64,000 nt of DNA from Leptodactylus fallax (GCA_947044405.1 CAMRHE010000067.1:6949501-7013500), one strand, 5' to 3'; shown: positions 33,540 to 45,582, numbered from the stretch's first letter. Notes: generated from the letters alone by a model not told the origin. Program-made: numbers and translations.

Positions 33540-34260
33540 TGCTGTATACTATAATAATAACTTTATATAGTGCCAACATATTCCGTAGCATTTACAAATC
33601 AGAAGACACATAGACAGACAATATGAGACATTACAATGTGACAAAGAAATAAACATATCAAACACTAGGAGTGAGGGCCCTGCTCGCAAGAGCTTACATT
33701 CTATGAGGAGATAGGGGGACACAAGAGGTAAGAGGGCTTGTTTGCTACCATGGTCCAGCCATCTTTTAATAGAAAAGGTTGTGTAACTGAAGCTGTATGA
33801 GCCGTCACCAACCTGTATCTGTGAATACGCAGATACTAAGTGCAAGGAGTGCAGTGTAACTACTAGATGGAGGGGCCAGGATCTGAGGAACAGAGGAGGA
33901 AGGAGAAAAGGTGTTATTGTTCTACAACTCCACACACTACACTGTGATCAGGTCACGTGATAAGCCTGACCATACAGATGTGATTTTAGGGCAGTTTTGA
34001 AGCTGCTGTAGTTGGGGATTAATCGGATTGTTTTGGGTAAAACATTCCAGAGCACCGGTGCAGCTCGAGAAAAGTCTTGGAGAAGGGAGTGGGATGATTG
34101 GATACAATTGGATACAGGGGATGCAAGTCTAAGGTCATTGGCAAAACGGAGAGGACGGTTAGGGCTGTAGACAGTGACGAGAGGGGAGATATAGGGGGGC
34201 GCAGTGCTATGGATGGATTTGTGGGTCAGTGTGATAATTTTATATTGTATACTGTTACGT
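33540..34260 (-). repeat. Retroposon with V-SINE-like/LINE 3' tail, minus strand
   Basis: On the minus strand it ends TACGGAATATGTTGGCACTA, TATAAAG and an ATT run, preceded by GTAAGCTCTTGCGAGCAGGG. The part 33740-34260 (AACATTCCAGAGCACCGGTG, GGAGATATAGGGG) resembles a moderately repeated frog sequence. Its exact family is not known. Confidence 0.5.
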
Positions 34261-34366
34261 CATGCTGATTATATAGTTAACGCTCAGCGCCATAATAGTA
34301 TGGTGCAGATTTTTAGCAGGTACCACAGCTGCTACACCGTTTACAGGTTCTGGTTGTAATATATAT

Positions 34367-34396
34367 ATATATATATTGTATTATATATATTGTATA
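34367..34396. repeat. (AT)n microsatellite
   Basis: Alternating AT is followed by a TATTGTAT partial duplication. A 21-base A run also lies at about 34686-34706. Confidence 0.9.
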
Positions 34397-34439
34397 TACT
34401 TGGGCTTCTGGCTAGCTGCAGGACTCAGCAAATACTATA

Positions 34440-34640
34440 CCAAAAAAAAAGTACTGTATATACCAAAAGAATGAGTCTATAGCAAAAGAAAGCGTGTACA
34501 ACATACGGACGTGAGTGAGGGTCTCACAATTTAGCATATGTCTTGTGTTTTTATGCTTGGAGACCTTTTCTTAACAAGACTGGAAAGAATGTATACCAAA
34601 AGAAAGAGTATGTACTACAAGAAAGAATGTATACAACTAA
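34440..34640 (-). repeat. Inverted partner of the TATAC/CTTTC repeat array
   Basis: ATACCAAAAGAAAGAG, AGAATGTATACCAAAAGAAA and AAGAAAGAATGTATAC are reverse complements of the units at 31800-33525. The array is interrupted by unrelated sequence near 34500-34580. Confidence 0.7.
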
Positions 34641-34706
34641 ACATTTATAAACATACATTTGCATGGTCTAAAGGAAAAAGCAAGTAAAAAAAAAAAAAAA
34701 AAAAAA

Positions 34707-35624
34707 CATCTGATCCAAAAGATGCCAACAGTGTATACTAGCTGTAACACAGCTCAGTACGGTGTACTGTGACTGACCTTGTGTTGTGTGCATGAGGTCT
34801 AAGACATAGTTCACACGTTTTAATCAGTTTTTGCACTTAATAGAAAAGATCCACAAAAAAGGAGTCTCCTAAAGCCCATAGATTTTACATGAAGGTAAAC
34901 AGATGCTGTATAGTCCTGCACACCAAAGTATGGACAGAATATTGTAGATTTATTACTAAGGGGCACAAAAGTACACAGGGTGGCCATATCTGGGCTTGTA
35001 GGGTGACCGATATAGCAGTCTGTGTCTCACCATGTACTGTGCACCTGACACAAAGTTCTCTTTCACAGTACTCAATTGATATTTTTGCAGTTACTCTGAA
35101 TATCGGTCACTTGGAAAATACATCTGGTGTATTGTGGATGATAGAGCCCAGATGCCTAAATGCATTATAAAACAGACCACCTTGTAAATTGTATTTCCTC
35201 TTCTAATGCCAGTACTAGTAACAGCACCTGGCACGTAGCGGTATGCCAGCGTCCTACAAATACATCTCACTAAGCATGCACCAAAACCTTATTTAGCTCA
35301 GGATGCATAGTGTTCAGTGTTTACCATTAGGAGGACCATTATACATTGCCATTAAGGATAGTATACTGTTATATATAGGGGAGGAAATGCTGTCAATAAA
35401 TATCAGGGTAAGTTATAGATACATATGGCAGCAGAAACCTAAATCCAGTTATAAAGGTAAACCATAGCAATGGAGGACACAAGGAGAAAGATGTATACAG
35501 ATCAGGCACACGGTGCTTATATATGTCCTTGTTTCTGTAGATTCAGTAGCACTCAGTGGCCATACAGCTCTGCATACTGCCATACAGTCTCCGTACACAC
35601 AGCTTTTCCATGTGCACCTCAAGT
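34707..35624. other. Unassigned intronic sequence
   Basis: No exon, transposon end or clear repeat was recognised. Confidence 0.4.
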
Positions 35625-35740
35625 TCAACCTACAATCTTACAGCATTGATCCAAAGGAAGACAAAAACCCCTAGGAGGCAAAATGCCAAACTGCACAGAT
35701 ACATTCACTCAAAACACCCTTGAGACTGTTTAATGGTAAT
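35625..35740 (-). repeat. CR1/L2-type LINE fragment, minus strand
   Basis: AAGTTCAACCTACAATCTTA, GCATTGATCCAAAGGAAG and AAAAACCCCTAGGAGGC match the segment at 45700-45770, and thus the reverse of the frog LINE 3' region. Confidence 0.5.
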
Positions 35741-35910
35741 TTTTCACTTTTATCTTCAATGTTATGTCAAATTGTCAATTTACCCGATTCTAAATACAGC
35801 AATCCTAATAAATCAGTGTTTCGATGAATTCTCAAAAAATCTAATTCTCCTCTTGTAAGATTAATTATAACCCTCATGCCATTTGTCATTACATAGATAT
35901 AATGCTACAG

Positions 35911-35918
<8 letters not shown>

Positions 35919-35950
<32 letters not shown>
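35919..35950. repeat. (TA)n microsatellite
   Basis: An alternating TA run that is the target region of the element to its right. Confidence 0.9.
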
Positions 35951-35952
<2 letters not shown>

Positions 35953-35955
<3 letters not shown>

Positions 35956-36327
35956 CTGCATCTCAATACATTAGAATATCTTTGAAACATTTATTTCTTT
36001 CAGTAATTAAATTTTAAAAAGTGACCTCCTATATTTTCTAGATTCTTTACAAACAGAGTGTTCTATTTCAAGTGTTTTATTTCTGTAAATGTTGATTTTG
36101 GATTACAGGTAATGAAAACCCAAATCTAAGAAAATTAGAATATTGTAGAAAAGTTCAGTATTGTAAATTCAGTGTCACCTGCCAAGGTTTACTAAGTCTT
36201 TAAATGGTCCCTCAGTCTGGTTCAGTAGGACACACAATCATGGAAGACGCTGATTATGGATTGTATTACTGAATTACTGAAATGAATGAACGTTTCAAAG
36301 ATATTCTAATTTATTGAGATGCACCTG
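35953..36327. mobile_element. Internally deleted Tc1/mariner-like element (375 bp)
   Basis: The left CAGCTGCATCTCAATACATT and right, in reverse, CAGGTGCATCTCAATAAATT form inverted ends continuing for about 60 bp (TTAGAATATCTTTGAAAC in both). TA follows the right end (36328-36329). The left flank is CA in a (TA)n run and is probably mutated. AATCATGGAAGAC near 36238 may be the old transposase start. No coding frame remains. Confidence 0.75.
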
Positions 36328-36369
36328 TATATATATACACACACATGCATACACACACTGTATATATAT

Positions 36370-36645
36370 GGTACCTGCTATTCCTACCTCCTCGTGTAGG
36401 ACATTCCATAGTTTTACTACAGTAACTATAATGAATCCTTTCCTGTACAGATGGATAAATTGCCTTTCCTCCACCTGTTGATAATGTCCCCTGGGCCCTT
36501 GTATACATTTTGGACAGACTACACTATGTCCCCGTTATTTGCACCATGCGTATATTTATACATGTAAATCCGATCACCTCTAAGACGTCTGTTTTCCAAG
36601 TTGAATACTGTATGTCTGATTTTTCTAGCCTCTCATCATAAGAGA
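36370..36645 (-). repeat. CR1-like LINE 3' region, minus strand
   Basis: On the minus strand AGTCTCTCTTATGATGAGAG, then CTTGGAAAACAGACGTCTTA, then GTGCAAATAACGGGGACAT, then GGATTCATTATAG. This is the order found in the conserved 3' portion of CR1-type LINEs. It is decayed and non-coding. Confidence 0.5.
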
Positions 36646-36900
36646 GACTAGTAGTATAAACAATACATTATAATTGGGTGATTTTTACAGATTTTGCATT
36701 GGGCCCAGGAATCCTAGGGGGCCATAAGGCATCTCTTCCCTAAATGAGGAGACCAGTACTATAAACAGTACATTATAGTTGGGTGATCTATAACAGATTT
36801 TGCATTGGGCCCAGGAGCCCTAGGGGGGGGGGGGCATAAGGTGTCTCTTCCCAATATGAGGAGACCAGTACTATAAACAATACATTATAGTAGAGGTACC
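36646..36900. repeat. Tandem repeat, 105-112 bp unit, about 2.3 copies
   Basis: GAGACCAGTACTATAAACA occurs at about 36749 and 36861, with a variant at 36646. Each is followed by TACATTATA, and the first two by TTGCATTGGGCCCAGGA. A G-run lies at 36823-36834. Confidence 0.85.
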
Positions 36901-37863
36901 TGGTGCAGATTGTGCATCGGGGCCCCCGAAGCTCCATGTGACACCTCTAGGAAAAGCTTTATTGCTCTATATGCAATCCCTGCATTACAGGTAACTTTTA
37001 GAAAAGGCTTGGAGGTAAATCAGTTCTGAAATAAGTAAATGATGTCAGCTGCAAAGTTATTCATCCAATTTTCTCCTAACAACACTTACAAAATATTGAA
37101 TAAACTCTTATCATAAATAAAACAAAAAAAAAAAAAAATGCTGCTTTAAATTGTAATAGATTTTACATCCTATTTGTCTGGAGGGACTGTAGCGTGAAGA
37201 CATTTATTAGTGTTTCAATAATGTGCAGCCACTCATCTATGCTTTCAATATAATTACTAAAGATGTGTTTAATGGCTTCTGAAGCTAAAAAGAGGAACAT
37301 CAAACAGCCACTGGGAGAAAAGCGGAATAATAAATAAAGGAGGGATCGGGGCCATGCTATATGCAAAGAATGATCAAGATGGGGAGTAATGCATCGATGA
37401 CAGCACTACTGCTATTATTGTAATACAAAGGGCAGGGTTAGCGTTGGACGGACCTTGTCAAATTAGTTTTGTGAATATTTGTGAGGTTTAGATTGGAGAA
37501 AATAAAGCTCCAGCCTAAGCAGCGGTCAGGTGGAGAGAATGTATCTGCTGTAGTGGAAGTGACAGCACTGTAGTGCGAGCGTCAGTCACCGATACTGTAT
37601 CAGCAAAGTGTTGCAAGTCCAAGACAAACTGTTTCTTCTTGTAAGACTGTTCTGAAACCGTCATGCTCGTTGCGTCATCGGAGAATACGGTAACCATATC
37701 CTTGTGAGTGCAATTTTACAGGTCTCCAGTTACATCTGAGTCCACCATTCACGAGTGGAGAAACACTCTACCACCAAAGGCCACCAGATCTTATCTTCTG
37801 AATGTAGCGCACCACCCCAACTCAGGTGTTCTAGCCCCATTACAAGCTGCCATAAACACTATA
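36901..37863. other. Unassigned intronic sequence; 37140-37370 possibly conserved
   Basis: No exon was found. 37140-37370 is repeat-free looking (GCAGCCACTCATCTATGC, TATAATTACTAAAG), but there is no direct evidence of constraint. Confidence 0.25.
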
Positions 37864-38166
37864 GGGCTGATTTATCAAGACCAGATGTTTCAAGTCTGCA
37901 TTTACAATCCCTGCCTCACTGGCATTAGGCGCAGCCTCCAGAGTTTGTAGGGCACGTTTATGAAGTCTGGTGTTATTACTCCTGGTGTAAATGATGATAT
38001 ATCTGCCTGCCCTAGCCATGTCTTCTTTTCAGGGAGGTGAAGAAGACGCCACAAAAGTAAAAAAAAAGTTGAAATTTTTTTTGCGCAAAATGCTGATTTG
38101 CGCAAAAAAATTGCAAATTTTTATGCCGCCAGAAAACTGCCATACCAGGCATAATAAATCTGCCCC
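37864..38166. mobile_element. MITE-like foldback (about 303 bp)
   Basis: The left GGGCTGATTTATCAAGAC and right, in reverse, GGGGCAGATTTATTATGCC are inverted ends of a frog-type element. No exact target duplication was identified. Confidence 0.5.
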
Positions 38167-38211
38167 TGTGTGCTTAAGCAGAAATCTACACCACCCAGAA
38201 AACTGGTGTAA

Positions 38212-38535
38212 TGCTGGGGCCCCACGTTGCGAAAACAGTGTTTTACAGTACCTGCAAAGTGGATGGGATTCTGACTAATCCCATCCACTCATTGCTGAAA
38301 AATATCCGCAGCAGAAAAGCTGCGTTTTGAAAAATTTTGAAAAATCGGAGCATGTCAATTATACCTGTGGAAACCCTGGCGTTTTCTGTATAGGCATAAT
38401 AGGGGCCTAAAGTCTGCAGAGGAAAACTTTGCTAAATCGCAATGAAAAACTCTTCAGAAAAAAAAGCGATGCAATTCATTCGTGGTTTTTTCTGCAGCAT
38501 TTTTTTCCTGCGTTTCACTATGTGGGACCTTAGCC
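38212..38535. mobile_element. MITE, family A, full-length copy (324 bp)
   Basis: TAA flanks both sides (38209-38211 and 38536-38538). The ends are TGCTGGGGCCCCACGTTG and, in reverse, GGCTAAGGTCCCACATAG. The body matches the copies at 3502-4085. Confidence 0.7.
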
Positions 38536-38538
38536 TAA

Positions 38539-39658
38539 ATGATAGTAAATCTGTCTAGGTTCAGGGTCTGCCCCTTCCCTGCCAATCCTTTTGAGGAAAA
38601 TTGAATCCAGGGTGATAAATTTTAAATGTTACAATTTTCTCACAAAAATTCGGACTTGCACAATAAATTGCTACATTTTTCTAAGCTTGTACCCAATTTT
38701 CTTCAAGCCTCTATATTTTGCTCATAATATACTATGATTTTGCTGATGCTCTATTAGGAAATTTCTCCCCATGCAGTCCCCTAATATGGTACCTAAAGTG
38801 TCCGTAAAGCAGCTCTTCTGTTTAATATAAGACGTCAGACGTTTTACTACATGGTTCTTAAACACGAATTACCATTTTGGTGCTTGTCACTTCTTTTGCA
38901 TAAATATGCTGTAATGAAACAAGCAAATGTTAACAGTGACACCCTACAACGGTCGGTCATGTAAAATAATTTCAGGCTAAAAAAAATAAATAAAATGTCC
39001 GTAATTCCTTTTAATCACAGCACAAAAACCGCGACAAGGTAAAAACCTGGTCTTAGCGAAGGAGAGGCGACACATTAATGAGCAGTAAAGCACACATGGT
39101 ATTGTAAATGAAGGGATAATGAAAGCAATTTATGGGAAAATTAAAATATGATTAAGAATGGCAGATTATACCGAGGTCCAGATGCATAAAGAAAGCAACC
39201 AACACGTAACCAGACTCTCATTAATTTGGAAACCTTATGAAATTGGTTTCCTTTCTCTGACAGGTTTTAATATAACGTATCTAAACTAATAGACAGCGTA
39301 TGTAGTCCAAATGCAGAGAAACCCTCTGAGAAATATAGAAGCGGAATATAATACTGGAACACGTCCATATGTAGACTCAGGTAATGTGAAATCAGCTCAT
39401 GCCAGCTATGACATATTGTTACACTGACTCTCAAGCAGATTCAACACCAAAATCGGAAATTATAATCTGATATATTGCTGAAGATCACAATATTGAATAG
39501 TTACTAAACACTCCCCGATGTGTGACGGTTCATCTTATTCATCTGGTCTTTGATATTAAAGGGGGAATTGTGAAATCAGCAAATAAAACTTATTTATCTT
39601 ATTGTAAAAAATGTATCAATTTTCTAAATATTCACAATTTTTTCTTTTTTTTTTAAAA
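38539..39658. other. Unassigned intronic sequence; 39000-39330 possibly conserved
   Basis: 39000-39330 contains several CpGs (ACCGCGACAAGG, GAGGCGACACATTAATGAGC) and TTAATTTGG cores without repeat features. No coding frame was found. Confidence 0.3.
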
Positions 39659-40476
39659 CCCTTTTTTTTTAATCATTTTTTGATTTTCGTTTTTGATTCC
39701 CTGCCTTCCACAAAGCTATAACTTTTTTCGTATAAGGGCTTAAATTTGGCGGGACAAATTGTTCATCGCAGTGGTACCATTTAATATTCTGAACGATGTA
39801 CTAGGAAGCTGGAAAAAATTAAGAATGGGGTGGAATTGGAGAAAAACTGCATTTGTGCGACTTTCTTATGGGCTTTGTTTTTACGGCGTTTACTGTGCTG
39901 CCAAAATGACATGTCACCTGTACTCTATGGGTCAGTACAATTCTGGTGACATCAATTTCATATAGTTTTTCACATTTTAACCCCTTTAAAAAAAATTCAA
40001 AAACTTTGCAAAAAAAAAAATTCTTGGAGTTTCCATATTCTGACACCCATACCTTTTTTTATAGCTAGATGTACTTTTTATTTATACCAATTTGGAGAAT
40101 GTATATTGGTGAAACATCAAAAAAACAGCAGTCCAGCTCTTAATTTTGTTTACCGCTACGTCATTCACTGTATGGGGAAAATATTTTTATAAATTTGTAG
40201 ACCGGGCGTCCTGGCTGTCATGGCAATGGAACCCCAGCCCTGGGACTCTATCCACTGCAAATTGGCCGAGCCATGCACTGCTGGGAAGATGGCACCTCTG
40301 ACCGAGACCCCGGGGGGGGGGGGGGTTAATGGGTTAATGTCCATTATCAGTGCGGGAACTGATTGTGGGCCTTGCTGCCAGGTCTCCACTTTATAAAACT
40401 CCTCAGCTCCTGAGAGGCCACCATATTTAACTATCCGACATCTGCCGTAATAGTACGGTGGTTGTCGGGGAAAGGG
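39659..40476. mobile_element. Second piggyBac-like non-autonomous element copy (about 818 bp)
   Basis: It is homologous to 797-2088 through AGTGGTACCATTTA, GGGGTGGAATTG, TTACGGCGTTTACTGTGC and CATATTCTGACACC. It ends AAAGGG followed by TTAA (40477-40480). The left end CCC (39659) is preceded by TTAAAA, so the left TTAA is imperfect. It lacks the SINE tail found in the first copy, and its 3' hairpin region is shorter. Confidence 0.65.
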
Positions 40477-40673
40477 TTAAAGGTTACTGCTGCTGTTATT
40501 CTGAAGGATTCTTAAATTTTTTATCCTAAATACACAGAGGTAGAGAGATTGTTAGGATAAGTTCACACAAGTCAGGTTTGTGGCAAATATTTCCGCATTA
40601 GCAGTGTCGGGGCATATGTTAAGCGGATTTCCCAAAATATACTTTCATTATATATCACATGCACATATCTCAC

Positions 40674-41120
40674 CTACAGCGGTGCTTGTGAACCCTTCAG
40701 AATTTTCTATATTTCTGCATAATTTTGACCCAAAAATCTGATTTTCCCAAAAATTGTAAAAGTAGATAAAAAGAGAACCAAATCAAACAATTGAGTCAAA
40801 ATATTAGATTCCAATATCACATATCTGTGAGTGACAAAAGTATGTGAACCATTAGTATTAGCAAATAATTTGAAGGTGAAATTAGAGTCGGGTGTTTTCA
40901 ATCAATGGGGTGAAAATCAGGTGTCGATGGGTGACCTCTTATTTCAAGAGTAGGGATCTATCAAAGTCTGATCTTCACAACACATATTTATGGAAGTATA
41001 TCACTGCACTAACAAAGGAGACTTCTGAGGACCTCAGAAGAAGAATTGTTGATGTTCATCAGGCTGGAAAAAGTTACTAAACCATCTCTAAAGAATTTGG
41101 ACACCACTGTATCAACTCGC
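40674..41120 (+). mobile_element. 5' remnant of a third Tc1 family
   Basis: ACCTACAGCGGTGCTTGTGA and CTATATTTCTGCATAATTTT resemble the 5' end of a Tc1 family common in fish and frogs. It continues into a transposase N-terminus (ALTKETSEDLRRRIVDVHQA, then a stop, then TISKEFGHHC). Everything after the first helix-turn-helix is gone, so it is inactive. Confidence 0.7.
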
Positions 41121-41424
41121 GTGTCAAAAAAAATGTTTTCTTTTGTAAGATGTCTCTGTATAGAATAGCAAAGCTGACAAAATGTATACCAATGCATAGC
41201 AATATTCCCACAGGCAATGTTACAGCTTACTGCAAGCTTTTGTCAAGCACACTGTAAAGAATCCAGTTATGGCTCTTGCAATGTGATGACACCAAAAATT
41301 ACTTATTTTTTTAAAGTGTGTTTTTGTAATACAAAAGTAATGAAATGTATAAAAAACTATGCTCATTTAATATTTCCATATTGGTATTGACCTGTAAAAT
41401 AAAGTGAAGACTGGAGTCACAGTC

Positions 41425-41560
41425 TTTTTGCGGCAGTTTTTGCACCAAAGCCAGAAGTGTATCCTGCAGGAAGAAGAATCCTTTCCTTATATTTCCCAGT
41501 GTTTTTGAATACACTTCTGTCTTTGACTCAAAAACTGCAAAATAAGTGTAACAAAAAGAC
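41425..41560. repeat. MITE, family A shorter subtype, fragment
   Basis: CCAAAGCCAGAAGTGTATCC and its mirror GAATACACTTCTGTCTTTGA flank TTTCCTTATATTTCCC. This is a palindromic centre as at 23400-23520. Confidence 0.5.
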
Positions 41561-41635
41561 TGACAATTTTTTTTAGCACACAGAGAAAATACACACAAAT
41601 ATAGAGGAAATATTACTCATATTTATTACTTAGGG

Positions 41636-41880
41636 TAGGTTCACACCTGTGTTGGAGTAGGAGACTCAACTGAAAATCGGTGGAGAGAAAAGTCCTGCAC
41701 AGGGGACTTTTCTCTCCGCAAGTTTTACCCCACAAACACCCAGCGGACCCCATTACAGTTTATGCAGTCTGTGGGTGTCTGCAGGTAATCTCTGTTTTAG
41801 CGGACGGGCTCTCCTTCACTCAGGTCCCCTGGTGGACCTGAACGAAGGAGAGCCCAGCGCAAGTGTGATCATAGCGCTTA
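41636..41880. repeat. MITE-like repeat (PIF/Harbinger-like)
   Basis: It begins TTAGGGTAGGTTCACACC and ends near AAGTGTGATCATAGCGCTTA. It contains an inner hairpin AAAAGTCC...GGACTTTT and GGACCCCATTACAG. Boundaries are tentative. Confidence 0.5.
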
Positions 41881-42217
41881 AAATTTATGTTAACTAAACT
41901 GCTAAAATAGTGCCACCAAAAAATTCAAGCCCTCATCCATTCATAGAACAACAAAATAGCTATGACTCTTGGAATGTGACAATGAAAAAAACAGTTCAAT
42001 AGACACAAACTAGGTCAGTATTAAAGGGTTAAAACTGATACAACTCTTATAGTATATTAAGTAACCTTGCAAGTAAAGTCTTGATGAAAACTGTTGGTTT
42101 TCTGTTTACAGCTTCTATGCAGATCTATGTGTTGCCAGTGATACAGACTACAAACATACCCTGTGTAGTCAGAAATCCTTTTATCTGTTCTCAACTTTTT
42201 AATTAACCTATCAAAAG

Positions 42218-42653
42218 TAGCATTGAGCGAACCCAAACTGCACAGTTCATGTCCGTGCTGAACTCTGTGCGTCCGGGTACCCGACCATCAGCGCTGAAGT
42301 TCGGATCCGGGTTCGGCTCATCCCTAAACCTGGTTGATTGACTGCTGAGCAGCTAATCGACCAACTTTAACCCCTTCTGATCACTGTGGGAGCCCAGCTG
42401 TATCTGACAGCTCTGTATTGCAGTCTATAGTGCTGAACCAGCGATCACTGTATCGCTGGTTCAGGTCCCATAGGGGGAAAATCAAAAAAAAAAAAAAAAG
42501 TTTTACAGCCATTTTAGGGTAACAAAGTTCGGGTCCCCATTGATTTCAATGGGGTTCGGGTTTGGGTCATGTTCGGGTACCCGAACCAAACTTTTGGGCA
42601 AAGTTCAGTGGAATGCGTCGAACTCGAACTTTGACGGGATCACTCAACACTAA
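42218..42653. mobile_element. Non-autonomous hAT element (436 bp) with 8-bp target duplication
   Basis: ATCAAAAG occurs exactly at both flanks (42210-42217 and 42654-42661). The ends are TAGCATTGAGCG and, in reverse, TAGTGTTGAGTG. The body is palindromic (GTTCGGGTACCCGA), with a 13-bp hairpin (GAACCAGCGAT arms) near 42430-42465. No transposase. Confidence 0.75.
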
Positions 42654-42661
42654 TCAAAAGT

Positions 42662-44189
42662 CATTGTCTTAAGACCATGCCCATCCTAAACTAACAAATG
42701 TTCCTGTAATCGGTTCAGTATATTGCTTCACCTGCTTGCCTCATTTCCAGTGTAATGAAAAATGTCAGCGTGGACATTTTTCTATGAGTACATTTTAAAA
42801 ATTATAACATATCTGCGTAAAAACTGGAGCAGGTGGTAAACTAGCAACCCAGGCCTCAAGTAAAAAGTGTATCCACCCATAAGCATATGGTATCCTATAA
42901 ATACCAGCAGCCATATTTCTTCAAGGAAAAAAATAAAAGTCCAGCCTTACCTTTCATCATGTCCCCAGGAGTGATTAACAGTAGGATGGAAAAGAGGGGA
43001 AATGTTTGAGATGCATTTTTGGCAGTCAGTCTTGGCTGTATAGTGTCATTTGTTGGTTCACGGACACAGAACTGCCAACAGATATGTCAAATCAGTGCCA
43101 ACATTTTCACATCATGATCTTTGCCAGCTGCTTGAGCGGAAATGTTGTCTGCTGCCTCTCCACTGATTCTCACCAACGCTAGATAGTAATTAAACTACAC
43201 AAGGACCAAACATTTTGGAGTTCCATCATTTTGCTCTACACAATGATACCGGGTCTTGGACCCAGCAACGAGGGATTTTCTCATTTTAATTTTGGCAACA
43301 ATGTCAGCAGTGATATACAAGTATTGATACATTTGGCCTCTACTGTTATTCAGTGGTGCGACCTACTTAATTTTTTTGCTCAAAAGCAGGAGACAAAAAT
43401 ATAGAATACCTGGAATGGGTGGATTATTTTGTTTAGAAAACAGACACCTGAGGGTGACCTAAGAGATATATGTATGTATATATCAAAGGCCAATAAAGAG
43501 ATCTCTGTCTTGATCTATTTAGCCAGGAATATATTGGGGGTGGGATCATTAAAACCCCTACACCTACAATTTTTTTTTAATCAAGTGTTATATTAAACAT
43601 AATTTTAAATAAGTTTTGTGAGGTTTAAAATTTTTCCATGTTATTACCTATATTTTTTAAAAATTCCTAAAAATCTTGCAGTTCTGACTTTGTCCACTAG
43701 GCTATATAATATGCTGAGATTTCCTGTTTGCTGTAAAAGATTTCTTTGCAGAAGTCACCTCATTTCTCAGCACACTGATAATCAAAGCTATCATGAATAT
43801 GTAGATAAGACACAGAATCCACCAGTCACAATAGAGGATTTTACAGCTTATCTATTCCTCCCTCTACACAATGACCTCTGCCCAGGTCACAGAGCATGCC
43901 CAGAAAACTCATACAATGCTCCAGACCTTTGTATCTATGGCCCATGGCCCTTCTATAGGAAACAGAAAGTCACAGAATATGCCACCAAACAAGTTATTAC
44001 TTATCCAAAGGATAGGTAATAACTTGCTGATCGGTGGGAAGCCAACAGCTGAGACCTCAACAAGAACAAGGTCCCATCTTCCCCATGTGAAGACACGTGC
44101 ACATAACCGCTCCATTCCTTCTCTATGAGGACTTGCAGAGATTGTTTTGGTGACACTACACCTTTAAGTAAATGTAAAACAAATCTGCA
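42662..44189. other. Unassigned intronic sequence
   Basis: The 133-residue frame at 43618-44019 has no recognisable motif. A family D scrap (TTATCCAAAGGATAGGTAAT) lies near 44000-44030. No exon was seen. Confidence 0.4.
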
Positions 44190-44720
44190 ATTACTCGCCG
44201 TTACTTAACAGTTACTTTAAAACCTTATTTAAAACGCGTCGTGCGCCGGCCAAGAAACTGGAGAATTAATGGATTTATATTCAGATACTGCAGTATGGTG
44301 CTGCCTTCAAACTCTCAGGAAGAGTAATAACAAATTACTGAACCATTTTTATGTCTGAATTCATCTTCTTGCTAAATGGGAGAGGCCGCGAGGTCAAGCC
44401 GTCAATTTGCTTTTCCAATTTCCATAATGTTATTGTGGAGTGTATTAACAGCAGCTCTGTAGTTGCATTCAGCTCGCTATTAGTTTTGCAAATGGGGAGA
44501 TTAATGCTCCTTTTTCTACAAATAAAGAGGCTGTAATTAATTTTTCACAAGATTTTTTTGATATGAAAAGTTGCTCGTTGAGTTCTGCAAAAGCTGCTGA
44601 TTCTGTTTACCAGGCTGGAGTTGACTCGCAGTGTTTTTTTCCCCTCTTTTTCTATGATCTACCTTTGCCTGGCATCGAGCCCATTCTTAATTGAAGCCTG
44701 GCACCGCACTTGAGCAGATG
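44190..44720. other. Candidate conserved non-coding element
   Basis: This stretch is free of recognisable repeats. It carries AACGCGTCGTGCGCCGG, TTTTGCAAATGG (octamer-like), TAATTAA cores and AGAGGCTGTAATTAAT, the texture of a developmental enhancer. It has no coding frame with splice sites. Unproven, because conservation cannot be tested here. Confidence 0.35.
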
Positions 44721-45000
44721 TACCGGGTGCATGGTTAGAAAAAAAAAAGAAATGTAATTGAAAACAGTGAAGTTCAAAGAAACACAAAAGTTTTGCAGAC
44801 GATGAAAATAAAAGAAAAGTTTTTGTTCTTTTAGTTTTTTTATTCTAAAGTTACATTATTGTTAAAATGTAAAAGGACGTTGAAAACATTGCCGCAGAGC
44901 CAGAGTACAAAGGTAATGACATGTAAAAGGGAAAAATCTACAGTCAATGTGAAATAGAAGAGTACATAACAGGACAGATTGATATTTATAGGCAGACCCA

Positions 45001-45476
45001 TCAATCTGTCTATCCACCTATCTATCTACCTATAATCTATCTATCATCTATGTATCTATCTATCTATCTATCCGCCTATCTATCTATCATCTATCTATCT
45101 ATCCACCTATCTATCTAGCTACCTACCTATAATCTACCTATCTATCTATCTATCTATCCATCTATGTATCATCTATGTATCTATCTATCCACCTATCTAT
45201 CTATCTATCTATCTATCTACCTACCTATAATCTATCTATCTATCTATCATCTATGTATGTATCTATCTATCTATCTATCATCTATGTATCTATCTATCCA
45301 CCTATCTATCCACCTATCTATCTATCCACCTATCTATCTAGCTACCTACCTATAATCTACCTATCTATCTATCTATCTATCTATCCATCTATGTATCTAT
45401 CTATCCACCTATCTACCTATCTATCTATCTACCTACCTATAATCTATCTATCTACCTATCTATCTACCTACCTATA

Positions 45477-45513
<37 letters not shown>

Positions 45514-45582
45514 GCTATCTATATATCTATCCACCTATCTATCTATCTACCTATCTATCTATCTATCAAGCTATCTATCGTC
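45001..45582. repeat. Large compound ATCT (GATA) microsatellite, about 580 bp
   Basis: TATC repeats are interspersed with ACCT, GTAT and AGCT variants. A composite stretch around CTAGCTACCTACC occurs at 45115 and again at 45338, a shift of 223 bp, so part of the array was duplicated as a block. The Tyr/Leu/Ser/Ile frames are artefacts. Confidence 0.95.

Noticed and set aside
43618..44019. 133-residue plus-strand frame as a gene
   Set aside because: No motif, no splice context, AT-rich start and a repeat scrap at the end.
45164..45477. Open frames rich in Tyr, Leu, Ser and Ile
   Set aside because: They are translations of the ATCT microsatellite.
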